Assembly: GCF_900157385.1 (NCBI RefSeq)
Contig: NZ_LT717698.1
Location: 355,312 to 419,311, forward strand
DNA: 64,000 bases
DNA from: Mycobacterium terramassiliense
Lineage (GTDB): Bacteria > Actinomycetota > Actinomycetes > Mycobacteriales > Mycobacteriaceae
Reading direction: 5' to 3'
Shown one piece after another: positions 48,168-58,311 of the stretch. Below the pieces are notes generated by a model that saw nothing but the letters and a program-made list of their open reading frames with translations, had not been told where the DNA came from and made no database searches. The position numbers and the translations under genes were made by a program. Positions within the stretch are counted from its first letter, which is position 1. Each line of letters opens with the position of its first letter.

Positions 48168-48266
48168 GCCTGTCGTTCCTTCCCACTGCCATCACGCTGT
48201 CGCCACGTTTACTTAGCCGATTTCGATGACGTCAATGAAGGGTAGCGACCGTCGCCGCGCGGCCCG

Positions 48267-48944
48267 TCACCGACCCTCGGTGTCGGACTCGCGGGCCCGA
48301 TCGGTCGGGTCACGTCCCTCGTCAAGCGCATCCCAGATCATCCGCTCCGACATATCCGAGTTCTCCGGCATTTCACTGCCCTCCAGCATCGCCCCGCCGG
48401 CGTCGTCGCGTCGCGCATTCGATCGGCGGGTCGCGGGCGCGGCGTATTTGGTTGCGCTTTCGCGGGCCAGGCTCCCCGACCGCATCAACAGCACGGCCGC
48501 GGCCAGCGTGCACACCGCGGCGGCGACCGCGATCCCGGCCCCCCAGTACCGCCGCTCGCTTCCCACCAGGAACATCACCGGGATGTGCGCCAGGTCGGCG
48601 CCGCGCACCGCGACGTCGGGAATCACCCACAGGCTGACCCCGAGATAGCCGACCGCGAGGCTGGCCATCGCCAGCAGCCCCGCCAGCACCCGCAGCGGCC
48701 AGCCGCGCACGGCGAGTGCCGCCACGGCGGTGGCCAGCATGAGCAGCGCCAACGGCAGCAGCGCCGACGACCACGTCCCCCCGGACAGCGTCGCCTGCTT
48801 CGGCTGGCCCAGGCCGTCGAACGAGCGCACCACCACCCACGGCAGGCGCGACGCCACCCACAGCGCCACCGCGGCCACCATCAGCAGCAGCTGGGCGACG
48901 ACGATCGTGACCCGGCCCGCCCGGGCCGGGCGCGCATCAGCCAT
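48267..48944 (-). CDS. Trp-operon-associated membrane protein (Rv1610 homolog)
   Basis: A 225-residue protein with four helices (around 12-32, 60-80, 85-110 and 135-157) and a soluble, charged C-terminal tail. It belongs to the actinobacterial family found between trpE and trpC (TIGR02234-type). Function unknown; position suggests a role in tryptophan or precursor handling. Overlaps the end of trpE by 8 nt. Confidence 0.88.
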   Translation of the reverse strand: MADARPARAGRVTIVVAQLLLMVAAVALWVASRLPWVVVRSFDGLGQPKQATLSGGTWSSALLPLALLMLATAVAALAVRGWPLRVLAGLLAMASLAVGYLGVSLWVIPDVAVRGADLAHIPVMFLVGSERRYWGAGIAVAAAVCTLAAAVLLMRSGSLARESATKYAAPATRRSNARRDDAGGAMLEGSEMPENSDMSERMIWDALDEGRDPTDRARESDTEGR

Positions 48945-50475
48945 TGCGGCCCGGCTGCGGCGCCGTCAGCGTCTCGGCGGCCGCGATCGCGTTGAGCACC
49001 GCCCGTGCCTTGTTGGCGGCCTCCGTGTATTCGTAGGGGCCGTTGGAATCGGCCACCACGCCGCCGCCGGCCTGAACGAAAGCGGTGCCGTCGCGCATCA
49101 ACGCGGTGCGGATGGCGATCGCGAAGTCGGCGTTGCCGGCGAAGTCGAGGTAGCCGACCACGCCGCCGTAGAGGCCGCGGCGCGTCTTCTCCACCTCCTC
49201 GATCAGCTCCATGGCCCGCACCTTGGGCGCGCCCGACAGCGTGCCGGCCGGGAAGCAGGCCGTCACCGCGTCCAGCGCGGTCCGGCCCTCGCCGAGCATC
49301 CCGGTCACCGTCGACACCAGGTGCATGACGTGGCTATAGCGTTCGATGTGGCTGTAGTCGTCGACGCGCACGGTGCCCGGCGTGCAGACGCGGCCGAGGT
49401 CGTTGCGGCCCAGGTCCACGAGCATCAGGTGCTCGGCCCGCTCCTTGTTGTCGGCCAGCAGCTCCTTTTCCAGCAGCTGATCCTCTTCGTCGGTCTGCCC
49501 GCGCCAGCGGGTTCCGGCGATCGGATGCGTGGTGGCCCAGCCGTCGGCGACGGTGACCAGTGCCTCCGGGCTGGATCCGACGATCGAAAAGTCCGTAGCC
49601 CCAGCGCTATTGGGCACGTGCAACAGATACATGTAGGGGCTCGGGTTGGTGGCCCGCAGCATCCGGTACACGTCGATGGGATCGACGTGGGTGTCCATCT
49701 CGAAGCGCTGCGAGGGCACCACCTGGAACGCCTCGCCGGCAGCGATCTGCTCGACGAGGTAGTCGACGATCTTGCCGTACTCCTCGACGGTGCGCTGCGC
49801 CCGGAACACCGGCTCCGGCTTGCCGAACGTGGCCACCGTCGACGGCAGCGGCTGACCCAGCGCGCCGGTCATCACGTCCAGCCGCGCGACCGCGTCGTCG
49901 TAGGCCTCGTCGACCCGCTCGTCGGTGCCGTTCCAGTTCACGGCGTTGGCGATCAGCGTGATGGTGCCCTCGTGGTGGTCGACGGCCGCCAGGTCGGTGG
50001 CCAGCAGCAGCACCAAGTCGGGCAACCGCAGGTCGTCGACGGCCAGCCCGGGCAGCCGTTCCAGGCGGCGCACCAGGTCGTAGGCGAAGAACCCGACCAT
50101 GCCGCCGGACAGCGGCGGCAACCCGGGCACCGCGGCGGTGGCCAGCAGCTCCAGGGTGTCCCGCAGCGCGCGCAGCGGGTCCCCGCCCGTCGGCGCGTCC
50201 TGCGGCACGGCGCCCAGCCACACCGCCTCGCCGTCGCGCACGGTCAGCGCCGACGGCGCTCCCGCGCCCACGAACGACCATCGCGACCACGACCGGCCGT
50301 TCTCGGCGGATTCGAGCAGGAACGTGCCGGGCCGGTTGGCGGCGAGTTTGCGGTAGGCCGACAGCGGAGTCTCGCTGTCGGCCAAGACCTTGCGGGTCAC
50401 CGGAACCACACGGTGCTCCGCCGCGAGATGGCGGAACTCCTCCCGTGACGTGGTGGCGGCGAGATGGGCGTGCAC
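48937..50475 (-). CDS. trpE: Anthranilate synthase component I
   Basis: Converts chorismate and ammonia to anthranilate, the committed step to tryptophan; 512 residues. The N-terminal LLES-x10-S tryptophan-binding motif ([15 protein letters not shown]) is intact, so feedback inhibition is expected. The chorismate-binding domain has [45 protein letters not shown] and [14 protein letters not shown] 50475 has GGAGG ~9 nt upstream and matches the M. tuberculosis start VHA. No leader peptide with Trp codons is seen. Confidence 0.97.
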   Translation of the reverse strand: MHAHLAATTSREEFRHLAAEHRVVPVTRKVLADSETPLSAYRKLAANRPGTFLLESAENGRSWSRWSFVGAGAPSALTVRDGEAVWLGAVPQDAPTGGDPLRALRDTLELLATAAVPGLPPLSGGMVGFFAYDLVRRLERLPGLAVDDLRLPDLVLLLATDLAAVDHHEGTITLIANAVNWNGTDERVDEAYDDAVARLDVMTGALGQPLPSTVATFGKPEPVFRAQRTVEEYGKIVDYLVEQIAAGEAFQVVPSQRFEMDTHVDPIDVYRMLRATNPSPYMYLLHVPNSAGATDFSIVGSSPEALVTVADGWATTHPIAGTRWRGQTDEEDQLLEKELLADNKERAEHLMLVDLGRNDLGRVCTPGTVRVDDYSHIERYSHVMHLVSTVTGMLGEGRTALDAVTACFPAGTLSGAPKVRAMELIEEVEKTRRGLYGGVVGYLDFAGNADFAIAIRTALMRDGTAFVQAGGGVVADSNGPYEYTEAANKARAVLNAIAAAETLTAPQPGRNG

Positions 50476-50571
50476 CGCCCCATCCTCCCAGATGGGTCGC
50501 CGCGTCGATCGGGCGTAGCCCGGCGCCGATGCGGCCCGCAAGGGGCCGACGAGAAGTCGGGCAATCCGGCG

Positions 50572-50577
50572 TAGCGT
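50572..50577 (+). promoter_or_regulatory. -10 hexamer TAGCGT of bcp
   Basis: TAGCGT ends 7 nt before ATG 50585, so a leaderless message is predicted; this also argues against the in-frame GTG at 50576, which would lie inside the hexamer. Confidence 0.6.
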
Positions 50578-50584
50578 GACGCCC

Positions 50585-51049
50585 ATGAAACCTGGTGACA
50601 CCGTGGCCGACTTCGAGCTCCCCGACCAGACGGGTACCCCCCGCAAGCTCAGCGACCTACTGGCCGACGGGCCCGTGGTCCTGTTTTTCTACCCCGCCGC
50701 GATGACGCCCGGCTGCACCAAGGAGGCCTGCCACTTCCGCGATCTGGCCGCGGAATTCGCCGCCGTCGGGGCCAACCGGGTCGGCATCAGCGCCGATCCC
50801 GTGGAGAAACAGGCCAAGTTCGCCGACCTGCGCAAGTTCGACTACCCGCTGCTGTCGGACACCGAGGGCACCGTCGCCACGCAGTTCGGCGTCAAGCGCG
50901 GCCTGCTGGGCAAGCTGATGCCGGTCAAGCGCACGACCTTCGTCATCGACACCGACCGCAGGGTGCTCGACGTCATCGCCAGCGAATTCAGCATGGACAC
51001 CCACGCCGACAAGGCGCTGGAGACGCTGCGGGCGCGTTCGTCCGCCTAG
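50585..51049 (+). CDS. bcp: Peroxiredoxin, Bcp/PrxQ type (Rv1608c homolog)
   Basis: Thiol peroxidase of 154 residues that reduces hydroperoxides. Peroxidatic Cys in TPGCTKEA and a resolving Cys five residues on (CTKEAC), the one-loop pattern of Prx[12 protein letters not shown] is the active-site loop, where the family usually has FYPxDxTPGC. Thioredoxin fold throughout. Divergent from trpE. Confidence 0.93.
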   Translation: MKPGDTVADFELPDQTGTPRKLSDLLADGPVVLFFYPAAMTPGCTKEACHFRDLAAEFAAVGANRVGISADPVEKQAKFADLRKFDYPLLSDTEGTVATQFGVKRGLLGKLMPVKRTTFVIDTDRRVLDVIASEFSMDTHADKALETLRARSSA

Positions 51050-51076
51050 CGCGGTATCAGCCTGGCGCGCCGCCGG

Positions 51077-52180
51077 TCAGGGGATCACCGCCAGGAACAC
51101 GTACGCGGCCAGCAACACCAGGTGCACCTCGCCCTGCAGCCGCGTGGCCCGGCCCGGCACCACGGTCAACATGCTGATCACCACCGTCAGCGCGAGCAGC
51201 ACCAGCTGGGTGGGCGCCAGGCCGAGCACCAGCGGGCCCTTGAGCCAGATGCTGGCCAGCGCGATGGCCGGGATGGTCAGCCCGATGCTGGCCATCGCCG
51301 AGCCATAGGCCAGGTTCAGGCTGGTCTGGATGCGGCCGCGCCGCGCCGCACGCACGGCGGCGAGCGTCTCGGGCAGCAACACCAGCATTGCGATCACCAC
51401 CCCGACAAACGTCTGCGGGAATCCGGCGGCGGTCACCAGGCGTTCGACCGCCGGCGATTCCTGCTCGGCCAGGCCCACCACCGCGACCAGCGCGACCAGC
51501 AGCAGCACCAGGCTGATCAGCGCCGACCGGGCGGTCGGCGGATCGGCGTGGTTCTCGTCCTCCTCGAAGAGCTTCTTTTGGCCCCGCTGCGCGACGGGCA
51601 GAAAAAAGTCGCGATGGCGGACGGTCTGGGTGAAGACGAACAACAGGTACAGCAGCAGCGACGTGACCGCGGCGAAGATCAGCTGCCCGGGCGAGAACTC
51701 CTTGCCCGGGTGGCTGATGGTGAACGCGGGCAGGGCGAGGCTGAGCGTCGCCAACGTGGTGAGCGTGGCCAGCGCGGCCCCGCTGCCCTCGGCGTTGAAC
51801 AACGTCACGCCGTACCGACGGGAGCCCCACGACAGCGACAAACCGGCGATCCCGTTGGTGGTGATCATGAACGCGGCGAACGCGGTGTCGCGGGCCAGCG
51901 TGGCCGCCTCGTTGCCCCCCGACGCCATCAGCTCGACGATCAGGGCCACCTCGATGACCGTCACCGCGCCCGCGAGCACCAGGGACCCGAACGGCTCGCC
52001 GACGCGGGCCGCGACCACCTCAGCGTGCTGCACGGCGGCCAGCACGGCGCCGATCAACAGCGCGGCCTGCAGCGCGATCAGCGCCGGCCCGAGGTGCTCG
52101 TGCCAGGTGGCCGTCAGCACGACGACGGCGACCAGCGGCACCACCGCGGTCCAGGACGTCCAGGGCAGCCGTTTTAGCAT
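51077..52180 (-). CDS. chaA: Ca2+/H+ antiporter (ChaA, Rv1607 homolog)
   Basis: A 367-residue CaCA-superfamily exchanger with about 11 helices and two acidic repeats: TVIEVALIVELMASGGNEAATLARD and NLAYGSAMASIGLTIP with VLLPETLAAVRAA. It exports Ca2+ or other cations against protons. ATG start; ends 27 bp from bcp (convergent). Confidence 0.92.
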   Translation of the reverse strand: MLKRLPWTSWTAVVPLVAVVVLTATWHEHLGPALIALQAALLIGAVLAAVQHAEVVAARVGEPFGSLVLAGAVTVIEVALIVELMASGGNEAATLARDTAFAAFMITTNGIAGLSLSWGSRRYGVTLFNAEGSGAALATLTTLATLSLALPAFTISHPGKEFSPGQLIFAAVTSLLLYLLFVFTQTVRHRDFFLPVAQRGQKKLFEEDENHADPPTARSALISLVLLLVALVAVVGLAEQESPAVERLVTAAGFPQTFVGVVIAMLVLLPETLAAVRAARRGRIQTSLNLAYGSAMASIGLTIPAIALASIWLKGPLVLGLAPTQLVLLALTVVISMLTVVPGRATRLQGEVHLVLLAAYVFLAVIP

Positions 52181-52234
52181 CGCCCGCCATTCTCACTGAA
52201 TGGGCCTCCCGATGCGCGACCGGCGGCCGCGGGC

Positions 52235-53074
52235 TCAGGCCGTATTCAGGCCTTCCTTGACGGCGATCACGAAATAGCCGCGCGGTACGCCGGGCACGTC
52301 CAGCGGAACGACCGGGTGCTCCCACCGGTGCCACCTGGTCCCGGGTTCGGCCACATCGGTGACCACGGCGCTCCAGCCGTGCCGCTCGACGAGGGCGGCC
52401 GGCGCGTCGGTGCCGAACGTCCAGGGCGCGCCAAGCCGACGCATGAATTGCCGGGTGGACTGCAGGAACGGCGCCTCCAGCAACGCCCGGCCGATCACGT
52501 TGTACAACAACACATCCCCCGGGGCCGACAGCGTGTCAACCCGCGCGAACAGGGTGTCGACGGCCGGTGCGTCGAGGTACTGCAGCAATCCCTCCACCAA
52601 CCACGCCGTCTTGGCCGATGACGTAAATCCCTGTCCAAGAAGCGCTTTCGGCCAATCATCGGCGAGGTCGATGCCGACCGGCACGCGGCGACACCGGGCC
52701 GGTGCGCCGGCCAGTCGCCGGTCCTTGGTCGCGATCACCTCGGGCTGGTCCACCTCGTAGACGGTCGCGCCTGGGCGCCACGGCAGGCGATACGCGCGAG
52801 CGTCCATCCCCGCGGCCAGGATCACCACCTGCGACGCCCCGTCGGCCTGCGCGCCAAGCAGCGCCTCGTCGAAAAACCTTGTGCGGATTGCGATCTCGGC
52901 GGGTGACTGTCCGGTCGCGGCCACGGCGTCGGCGAGCAACCGTCGACCGTCGTCGCCGGCCAACCGCTCCGCGAAGGGGTCGGTGAAAAGCGGGTCGTCG
53001 CGGCGAGATTCCTCGGCGCGCACCGCCGCCGCGAGCAGTCCGGTGGCCGCTACGGCGGCTTTGGTGCTGTCCAT
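52235..53074 (-). CDS. SAM-dependent methyltransferase, leucine carboxyl methyltransferase-like
   Basis: A 279-residue member of the PPM/LCM-type family that is much expanded in mycobacteria. The SAM motif is VVILAAGMDARAYRL near residue 85, followed by VYEVDQPEVIATK (acidic end of beta 2) and WLVEGLLQYLD. Substrate unknown. Lies 7 bp after the AraC gene, same strand, so probably controlled by it. Not next to chaA in H37Rv. Confidence 0.88.
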   Translation of the reverse strand: MDSTKAAVAATGLLAAAVRAEESRRDDPLFTDPFAERLAGDDGRRLLADAVAATGQSPAEIAIRTRFFDEALLGAQADGASQVVILAAGMDARAYRLPWRPGATVYEVDQPEVIATKDRRLAGAPARCRRVPVGIDLADDWPKALLGQGFTSSAKTAWLVEGLLQYLDAPAVDTLFARVDTLSAPGDVLLYNVIGRALLEAPFLQSTRQFMRRLGAPWTFGTDAPAALVERHGWSAVVTDVAEPGTRWHRWEHPVVPLDVPGVPRGYFVIAVKEGLNTA

Positions 53075-53081
53075 GCTCCGA

Positions 53082-53936
53082 TCATGGCCGCCCGGACGCG
53101 GCGGGTATTGGATATTTGTGCCGCCCGACCGGGACATGACTGGGCAGCACGAGCCGTTGCCGGCCGTATTGCGTCGGCGTCATCGCGGTGAACGAGCGGA
53201 AGTCGCGAACGAAATGCGCCTGGTCGAAATAGCCGGCTTCGGCCGCGAGACGCGCCCCGCCCGCCGTACCCTCCCCGAGGCGGTGCAGCGCCGCCTGCAG
53301 GCGCCGCACCCGCGCATAGGTTTTGGGCGCCAGGCCCACCTCCGCCCGGAACAGCGCGATCATGCGCTTGGTCGACCACCCCGTCAGGCGGCGCACCTCC
53401 GCCATCCGCACCGAGGGATCGGCCTCGATCGCCGCCAGCGCGGCGGCGACACCGGGATCGCGGCGCACCGAGAACCGCGCCCGCGACAGCAGAAAGTCTT
53501 CGAGGATGCCAAAGCGGGCGGCCGCCGACGGGGCCGCGATGAGGCGCTCGTGCAGCGCGCGCCCGCCGCGCCCCCAAATCTCCTCCAGGCCGACGGCCAG
53601 GTCTTCCACCTCGCCGAGCGGAACGCCGAGGAACGGGAAAGCGCCGCCGGGCCGGAAGTGGATCGCCATGGCGGGCTCGTCGGCCGCGATGTCGGTGATG
53701 TACGACCCGCCGTGCGGCCCGGCCACGACCGCGGGCGGAACCGGCAGGCGGGTGCCCCCGTCGGCGGTGTAGAAGTCCAATCGCTGGCGCAGCCCCACGT
53801 CGAACACGATGGTCACCGCGCCACGCGGCAGCGCCCGGCTCCGGTAGCTGGACCCGCGGTGTCGCCAATGCCCGAAGAATTCGACGTATTCGGCCAGGGG
53901 CGGTGGCGGCCGGTACAGCGTGGGGCGGTACAGCAC
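53082..53936 (-). CDS. AraC-family transcriptional regulator
   Basis: A 284-residue regulator. The C-terminal domain has both AraC helix-turn-helix motifs: MAEVRRLTGWSTKRMIALF and AEAGYFDQAHFVRDFRSFTAMTPTQY. The N-terminal ~150 residues form a cupin-like sensor (RALPRGAVTIVFDVG, FRPGGAFPFLG). GTG 53936 has AAAGGA 7 nt upstream. Divergent from the TPM-kinase gene with a 51-bp gap. Confidence 0.9.
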   Translation of the reverse strand: MLYRPTLYRPPPPLAEYVEFFGHWRHRGSSYRSRALPRGAVTIVFDVGLRQRLDFYTADGGTRLPVPPAVVAGPHGGSYITDIAADEPAMAIHFRPGGAFPFLGVPLGEVEDLAVGLEEIWGRGGRALHERLIAAPSAAARFGILEDFLLSRARFSVRRDPGVAAALAAIEADPSVRMAEVRRLTGWSTKRMIALFRAEVGLAPKTYARVRRLQAALHRLGEGTAGGARLAAEAGYFDQAHFVRDFRSFTAMTPTQYGRQRLVLPSHVPVGRHKYPIPAASGRP

Positions 53937-53975
53937 GGCAGGTCCTTTCTGCCATATTCGGGGCTCGGCCCTCAG

Positions 53976-53981
53976 TAACAT
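53976..53981 (+). promoter_or_regulatory. -10 hexamer TAACAT of the TPM-kinase gene
   Basis: TAACAT, six bases, then ATG 53988: predicted leaderless start in the narrow divergent gap with the AraC gene. Confidence 0.6.
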
Positions 53982-53987
53982 GCTCAC

Positions 53988-55544
53988 ATGCCGAAGAGCG
54001 ATGCGGGCGCTGGAGGCCGGAGCGACGGCCTGACCGAGGGACAGGTGTTCGCCGGGTACACGATCATTCGTCGGCTCGGTTCCGGCGGCATGGGCCAGGT
54101 GTATCTGGCGCAGCACCCGCGGCTGCCCCGCCGCGACGCCCTGAAGATCTTGCCGCGGGAGCTGACCGCGAACGACGAATTCCGGCAGCGGTTCAACCGG
54201 GAGGCCGACCTGGCCGCGAGCCTGTACAACGAGCACATCGTCGGCATCCACGACCGCGGCGAGTACGACGGGCAGCTGTGGATCTCGATGGACTACGTGG
54301 AGGGCACCGACGCCGCGAGGCTGCAGCGCACGAAATACCCGTCGGGGATGCCGAAAGCCGATGTCGTCGAGATCATTTCGGCCGTCGCCGACGCGCTCGA
54401 CTACGCCCACGAGCGCGGGCTGCTGCACCGCGACGTCAAGCCGGCGAACATCCTGCTGACCGAAGCGAGCCCCCGGCGACGGATCCTGCTCGCCGACTTC
54501 GGCATCGCCCGCGAACTGGGGGACATCAGCGGGCTGACCGCGACCAACATGCTGGTGGGCACCACCGCCTACTGCGCGCCCGAGCAGCTTCAGGGCGCGG
54601 ATCTGGACGGGCGCGCCGATCAATACGCGCTCGGCTGCACCGCGTTCGACCTGCTGGCCGGGTCGGCGCCCTTCCGCCACTCGAACCCGGCGGTGGTCAT
54701 CACCCAGCACCTGTCCGCGCCGCCGCCCAGCATCAGCGAACGCCGCCCCGAGCTGGCCGACCTCGACGGCCCCCTCGCCAAGGCGCTCGCCAAGAAACCC
54801 GAAGAGCGCTACCCGACGTGCGCCGAGTTCGCGGCGGCTCTCAGCAGCCAGCTGCGCACCGCCGCGTCCGAGGTGACGGCCGGTGCCACCGAGGTCATTC
54901 CGGCACCGACCGAGGTCATCGCCAAGCCCCGCGGCGCGCCGCCAGCGCCCAAGGCGCGCGCCGGCTCCCGGGGACCGGCGGTGGCGATCGGGGCGCTGGT
55001 CGCCGTCGCGGTGGTGGCGGTGGGCGCCTACTTCGGCGTCCGCGCGCTCGGCGCCCGACATCACCAGCACAACAACGCGACCGCGCCCGCCCAATCGGCC
55101 GCGCCGCCGGCGCCCGGCGGCGCCACCGCGCCCCCCGGCAACGCCGGGCCCTCGGCGATCAAGCTGTCGGGCCAGATCACCGATCAGGTGGGCGTGCTCG
55201 GCCCCCTCGAGTACGACGCCGTGAACCGGGCCCTCACGAGGCTCTACAACGGGCGCGGCACCCGGCTCTGGGTGGTGTACGTCCAAAACTTCGGCGGCCT
55301 GAAGCCGTTCAAGTGGGCCGAAAATGCCATGGTGGCCAACAATTTCACGGACAGCGACGCCATCCTGGCCATCGCCACCGAGGGGCCCGCCTTCTCCTTC
55401 CGGGTGCCCAACGCGGTGATCACCGGGAAGGCCATCGACCTCGAAATGATTCGGCGTGACCGCATCTCGCCGGCGGTGTTCCGGCACGAATGGGCCCGCG
55501 CGGCCATCGCCGCCGCCCAGGGGCTGGACGTCGCGCCCGGCTAA
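53988..55544 (+). CDS. Receptor Ser/Thr kinase with a TPM-like extracellular domain
   Basis: A 518-residue Hanks-type kinase closely related to the one at 11216. Kinase domain ~24-285: GSGGMGQV, Lys53, [13 protein letters not shown] near 146, DFG near 172 and CAPEQL. A single transmembrane helix lies at ~329-347, then an Ala/Pro linker, then residues ~390-518 outside the membrane. That part ([54 protein letters not shown]) matches the pattern of the TPM domain (PF04536), known as a phosphatase-like or protease-accessory fold. No named M. tuberculosis kinase I recall has this layout. Its stop overlaps that of hisI by 4 nt. Confidence 0.85.
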   Translation: MPKSDAGAGGRSDGLTEGQVFAGYTIIRRLGSGGMGQVYLAQHPRLPRRDALKILPRELTANDEFRQRFNREADLAASLYNEHIVGIHDRGEYDGQLWISMDYVEGTDAARLQRTKYPSGMPKADVVEIISAVADALDYAHERGLLHRDVKPANILLTEASPRRRILLADFGIARELGDISGLTATNMLVGTTAYCAPEQLQGADLDGRADQYALGCTAFDLLAGSAPFRHSNPAVVITQHLSAPPPSISERRPELADLDGPLAKALAKKPEERYPTCAEFAAALSSQLRTAASEVTAGATEVIPAPTEVIAKPRGAPPAPKARAGSRGPAVAIGALVAVAVVAVGAYFGVRALGARHHQHNNATAPAQSAAPPAPGGATAPPGNAGPSAIKLSGQITDQVGVLGPLEYDAVNRALTRLYNGRGTRLWVVYVQNFGGLKPFKWAENAMVANNFTDSDAILAIATEGPAFSFRVPNAVITGKAIDLEMIRRDRISPAVFRHEWARAAIAAAQGLDVAPG

Positions 55545-55888
55545 TCGGAGGGTTGCAGCAGCACGTCGGCGTCGAAGCAGCTGTGGTCGCCGGTGTGGCA
55601 GGCGCCGCCGACCTGGTCGACGGTCAGCAGCACGGTGTCGCCGTCGCAATCCAGGCGCACCGAGTGGACGCGCTGGGTGTGGCCGGACGTCGCGCCCTTG
55701 ATCCATTGTTCGCCGCGGGAGCGCGAATAGTACGTGGCCTCGCGGGTTTCCAGGGTGCGGGCCAGCGCGTCGTCGTCCATCCACGCGACCATCAGCACGT
55801 CGCCGCTGCCGCGCTCCTGCACGACGGCGGCGATCAGCCCCTCGGCGTTGCGCTTGAGCCGCGCGGCGATGTTCGGGTCGAGCGTCAT
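55541..55888 (-). CDS. hisI: Phosphoribosyl-AMP cyclohydrolase
   Basis: Third step of histidine synthesis: hydrolytic ring opening of PR-AMP. 115 residues with [24 protein letters not shown], the metal site [13 protein letters not shown], and zinc Cys/His in [12 protein letters not shown]. Last gene of the his operon; ATGA overlap with hisF. Confidence 0.96.
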   Translation of the reverse strand: MTLDPNIAARLKRNAEGLIAAVVQERGSGDVLMVAWMDDDALARTLETREATYYSRSRGEQWIKGATSGHTQRVHSVRLDCDGDTVLLTVDQVGGACHTGDHSCFDADVLLQPSD

Positions 55889-56679
55889 CGAACCGTGATC
55901 TTTTCTGCGGCCATGGCGGCCTTCACCTGGCCGATCGTCAGCTCGCGGAAATGAAAGACGCTGGCGGCCAACACCGCATCCGCCCCGGCGGCGACGGCGG
56001 GCGCGAAGTGTTCGACCGCCCCGGCCCCGCCGCTGGCGATCACCGGCACCGTGACCGCCGCGCGCACCGCGCGCAGCATCGGCAGGTCGAACCCGGCCTT
56101 GGTGCCGTCGGCGTCCATCGAGTTGAGCAGGATCTCGCCCACCCCGAGGTCGGCGCCGCGGGCCGCCCACTCCACCGCGTCGATGCCGGTGCCGCGGCGC
56201 CCCCCATGGGTGGTGACCTCCCAGCCCGACGGCGTCGGCTTAGGCCCATCGGGCCTGATTGGCACCGCGCGGGCGTCGACGGACAGCACGATGCATTGCG
56301 AGCCGAATTGCGTTGCCATTTCCGCCAACAGGTCGGGGCGGGCGATCGCGGCTGTGTTGACCGAAACCTTGTCGGCCCCGGCGCGCAGCAGCGTGTCGAC
56401 GTCAGCCACCGTGCGCACCCCGCCGCCGACCGTGAGCGGGATGAACACCTGCTCGGCGGTGCGGCGCACCACCTCGAGCATCGTCGCCCGGCCCGACGAG
56501 GACGCCGTCACGTCGAGGAAGGTCAGCTCGTCGGCGCCCTCCGCATCGTAGGCCGCCGCCAGTTCCACGGGATCGCCTGCGTCGCGGAGGTTTTCGAAGT
56601 TGACGCCCTTGACCACCCGCCCGGCGTCGACGTCCAGGCAGGGGATCACGCGCACGGCGAGACCGGTGTCGGCGTACAT
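55885..56679 (-). CDS. hisF: Imidazole glycerol phosphate synthase, cyclase subunit
   Basis: TIM-barrel cyclase of 264 residues that uses ammonia from HisH to form imidazole glycerol phosphate and AICAR. Catalytic acids: the first Asp in [14 protein letters not shown] and the second in [21 protein letters not shown] and [11 protein letters not shown] are the phosphate loops. One base separates it from impA. Confidence 0.97.
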   Translation of the reverse strand: MYADTGLAVRVIPCLDVDAGRVVKGVNFENLRDAGDPVELAAAYDAEGADELTFLDVTASSSGRATMLEVVRRTAEQVFIPLTVGGGVRTVADVDTLLRAGADKVSVNTAAIARPDLLAEMATQFGSQCIVLSVDARAVPIRPDGPKPTPSGWEVTTHGGRRGTGIDAVEWAARGADLGVGEILLNSMDADGTKAGFDLPMLRAVRAAVTVPVIASGGAGAVEHFAPAVAAGADAVLAASVFHFRELTIGQVKAAMAAEKITVR

Positions 56680-56680
56680 C

Positions 56681-57481
56681 TTAGTAGTCCCCCGGATCGC
56701 CGACGGCGCTCAGGATGTCGAGGATCTCCCCGTGCGCGCCGGGCGCGGCGGCCAGCACCGAGTCCGACACGGGGGTCCACGGTTTGCCGGCCAGGTCGGT
56801 GACGATGCCACCGGCGGCCCGCACCTGCGCCACACCGGCGGCGTGGTCCCATACGTGGCCGCCGAAAGTTATTGCGGCACTGACGATCCCGTCGGCGACG
56901 TAGGCGAGGTCGATCCCGGTTGACCCGTGCATGCGCAACCGCGAGGACACCCGGCTCAGGTTCTCCAGCAGCGCAATCCGGTAGCGCCCCGGGAACCGGC
57001 CCCGCGAGTCCGCGCTGAACGTGCCGACCGCGAGGAGGCTCTCACCCAGCCCCGTGATTTCCAGCGGCGGCTGCGGCGCACCGTTTTTGACCAGCGGGCC
57101 GCCCGCGACGGCGGTGTAGCGCTCGTCGATGAACGGCAACCAGGTCAGGCCCGCCACCGGTTCGCCGTCGTGCAGCAGGGCCAGCAGGATCGCGGCCATC
57201 GGCGACCCGGCGGCGTAGTTGAAGGTGCCGTCCACGGGATCCAGCACCCACACCCACGGCGAGTCCACGTCGGTGCCGCCGAACTCCTCCCCGTGCACGC
57301 CGATCCCGGTGGTGGCCTGCAGCGCGGTGACGACCTGCCGCTCGATCGCGAGATCGACCTCGGTGGCAAAGTCGTTGCCCTTCTTGGCAACCGCGGAGTC
57401 GGCGCGGTGTCCGTCCAGGAAGCGCGGCACGGCGGCATCGAGGATCTTCGACGCCACCGACACCAGTGCGTTGAGGTCCAT
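56681..57481 (-). CDS. impA: Inositol monophosphatase-family phosphatase ImpA (Rv1604 homolog)
   Basis: Mg2+-dependent, Li+-sensitive phosphatase family member of 266 residues. Metal sites [16 protein letters not shown] and WDHAAG are all intact. In M. tuberculosis the family makes inositol for mycothiol and phosphatidylinositol; being inside the his operon it might instead dephosphorylate histidinol phosphate, but HisN in M. tuberculosis is a different gene. Role unresolved. Confidence 0.93.
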   Translation of the reverse strand: MDLNALVSVASKILDAAVPRFLDGHRADSAVAKKGNDFATEVDLAIERQVVTALQATTGIGVHGEEFGGTDVDSPWVWVLDPVDGTFNYAAGSPMAAILLALLHDGEPVAGLTWLPFIDERYTAVAGGPLVKNGAPQPPLEITGLGESLLAVGTFSADSRGRFPGRYRIALLENLSRVSSRLRMHGSTGIDLAYVADGIVSAAITFGGHVWDHAAGVAQVRAAGGIVTDLAGKPWTPVSDSVLAAAPGAHGEILDILSAVGDPGDY

Positions 57482-57485
57482 GCGC

Positions 57486-58229
57486 CTACGCCCTCACCGC
57501 GGCCAGCGCCTGCGGCAGGGTGAACCGCCCGGCGTAGAGCGCCTTGCCCACGATGGCGCCCTCGACCCCGCGGTTGGTGAGCGTGGCGATGGCGCGCAGG
57601 TCGTCCAGGCTGGACACGCCACCCGACGCGATCACCGGCGCCTCGGTGCGGTCGGCCACGGCGGCCAGCAGCTCGAGATTGGGCCCTCCGAGCGTGCCGT
57701 CCTTGGTGACGTCGGTGACGACGAACCGCGAACACCCTTGACCGTCAAGGCGTTCCAGCACCTCCCACAGGTCGCCGCCATCGGTCTCCCAGCCGCGCCC
57801 CCGCAACCGGTGCTCGCCCGCTGGATTGTTTTTGTCGACCTGCACGTCCAGGCCGACGGCGACCTTGTCGCCGTGCTCGCCGATCGCCCGGGCGCACCAT
57901 TGCGGGTCCTCCAGCGCCGCGGTGCCCAGGTTGACCCGCGCGCACCCGGTGGCCAGCGCGGCGGCCAGCGAGTCGTCGTCGCGGATGCCGCCGGAGAGCT
58001 CCACGGCGACGTCGAGCTTGCCCACCACCTCGGCGAGCAGCTCCCGGTTGGAGCCGCGCCCGAACGCGGCGTCCAAATCGACCAGGTGGATCCACTCGGC
58101 CCCGTCGCGCTGCCAGCCCAGCGCGGCGTCGAGCGCCGAGCCGTACTCGGTTTCGCTGCCGGCCTTGCCCTGCACCAGGCGCACGGCGCGGCCGTCGACC
58201 ACGTCGACCGCCGGTAACAGAATCAACAC
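57486..58229 (-). CDS. priA: Bifunctional HisA/TrpF isomerase (PriA)
   Basis: One TIM barrel that isomerises both ProFAR (His pathway) and phosphoribosylanthranilate (Trp pathway); no separate trpF is in the window, matching the actinobacterial pattern. 247 residues; catalytic Asp in [12 protein letters not shown] and the second Asp in [14 protein letters not shown]. Compared with M. tuberculosis PriA it carries a few extra residues before GEHRLRGRG (DKNNPA). GTG start with GGGAGGGG just upstream. An 82-bp gap with a palindrome separates it from hisH. Confidence 0.95.
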   Translation of the reverse strand: MLILLPAVDVVDGRAVRLVQGKAGSETEYGSALDAALGWQRDGAEWIHLVDLDAAFGRGSNRELLAEVVGKLDVAVELSGGIRDDDSLAAALATGCARVNLGTAALEDPQWCARAIGEHGDKVAVGLDVQVDKNNPAGEHRLRGRGWETDGGDLWEVLERLDGQGCSRFVVTDVTKDGTLGGPNLELLAAVADRTEAPVIASGGVSSLDDLRAIATLTNRGVEGAIVGKALYAGRFTLPQALAAVRA

Positions 58230-58245
58230 AGCCCCTCCCGAGCGC

Positions 58246-58302
58246 CGAAAGTGCCACTGGCGACGCCTCTTCTCGGCGTTTGCGTCGCCGGTTGCACTTT
58301 CG
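58246..58302. repeat. Palindromic element in the hisH-priA gap
   Basis: Arms of 21 nt, 58246-58266 (CGAAAGTGC...GGCGACGC) and 58282-58302, pair at 19 of 21 positions with a 15-nt loop. It interrupts an otherwise tightly packed operon. Confidence 0.7.
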
Positions 58303-58311
58303 CGAAGGTGT

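Noticed and set aside
58246..58302. Palindrome as a terminator between hisH and priA
   Set aside because: It lies within a coherent his operon, and priA and the genes after it have no clear promoter of their own, so full termination is unlikely.
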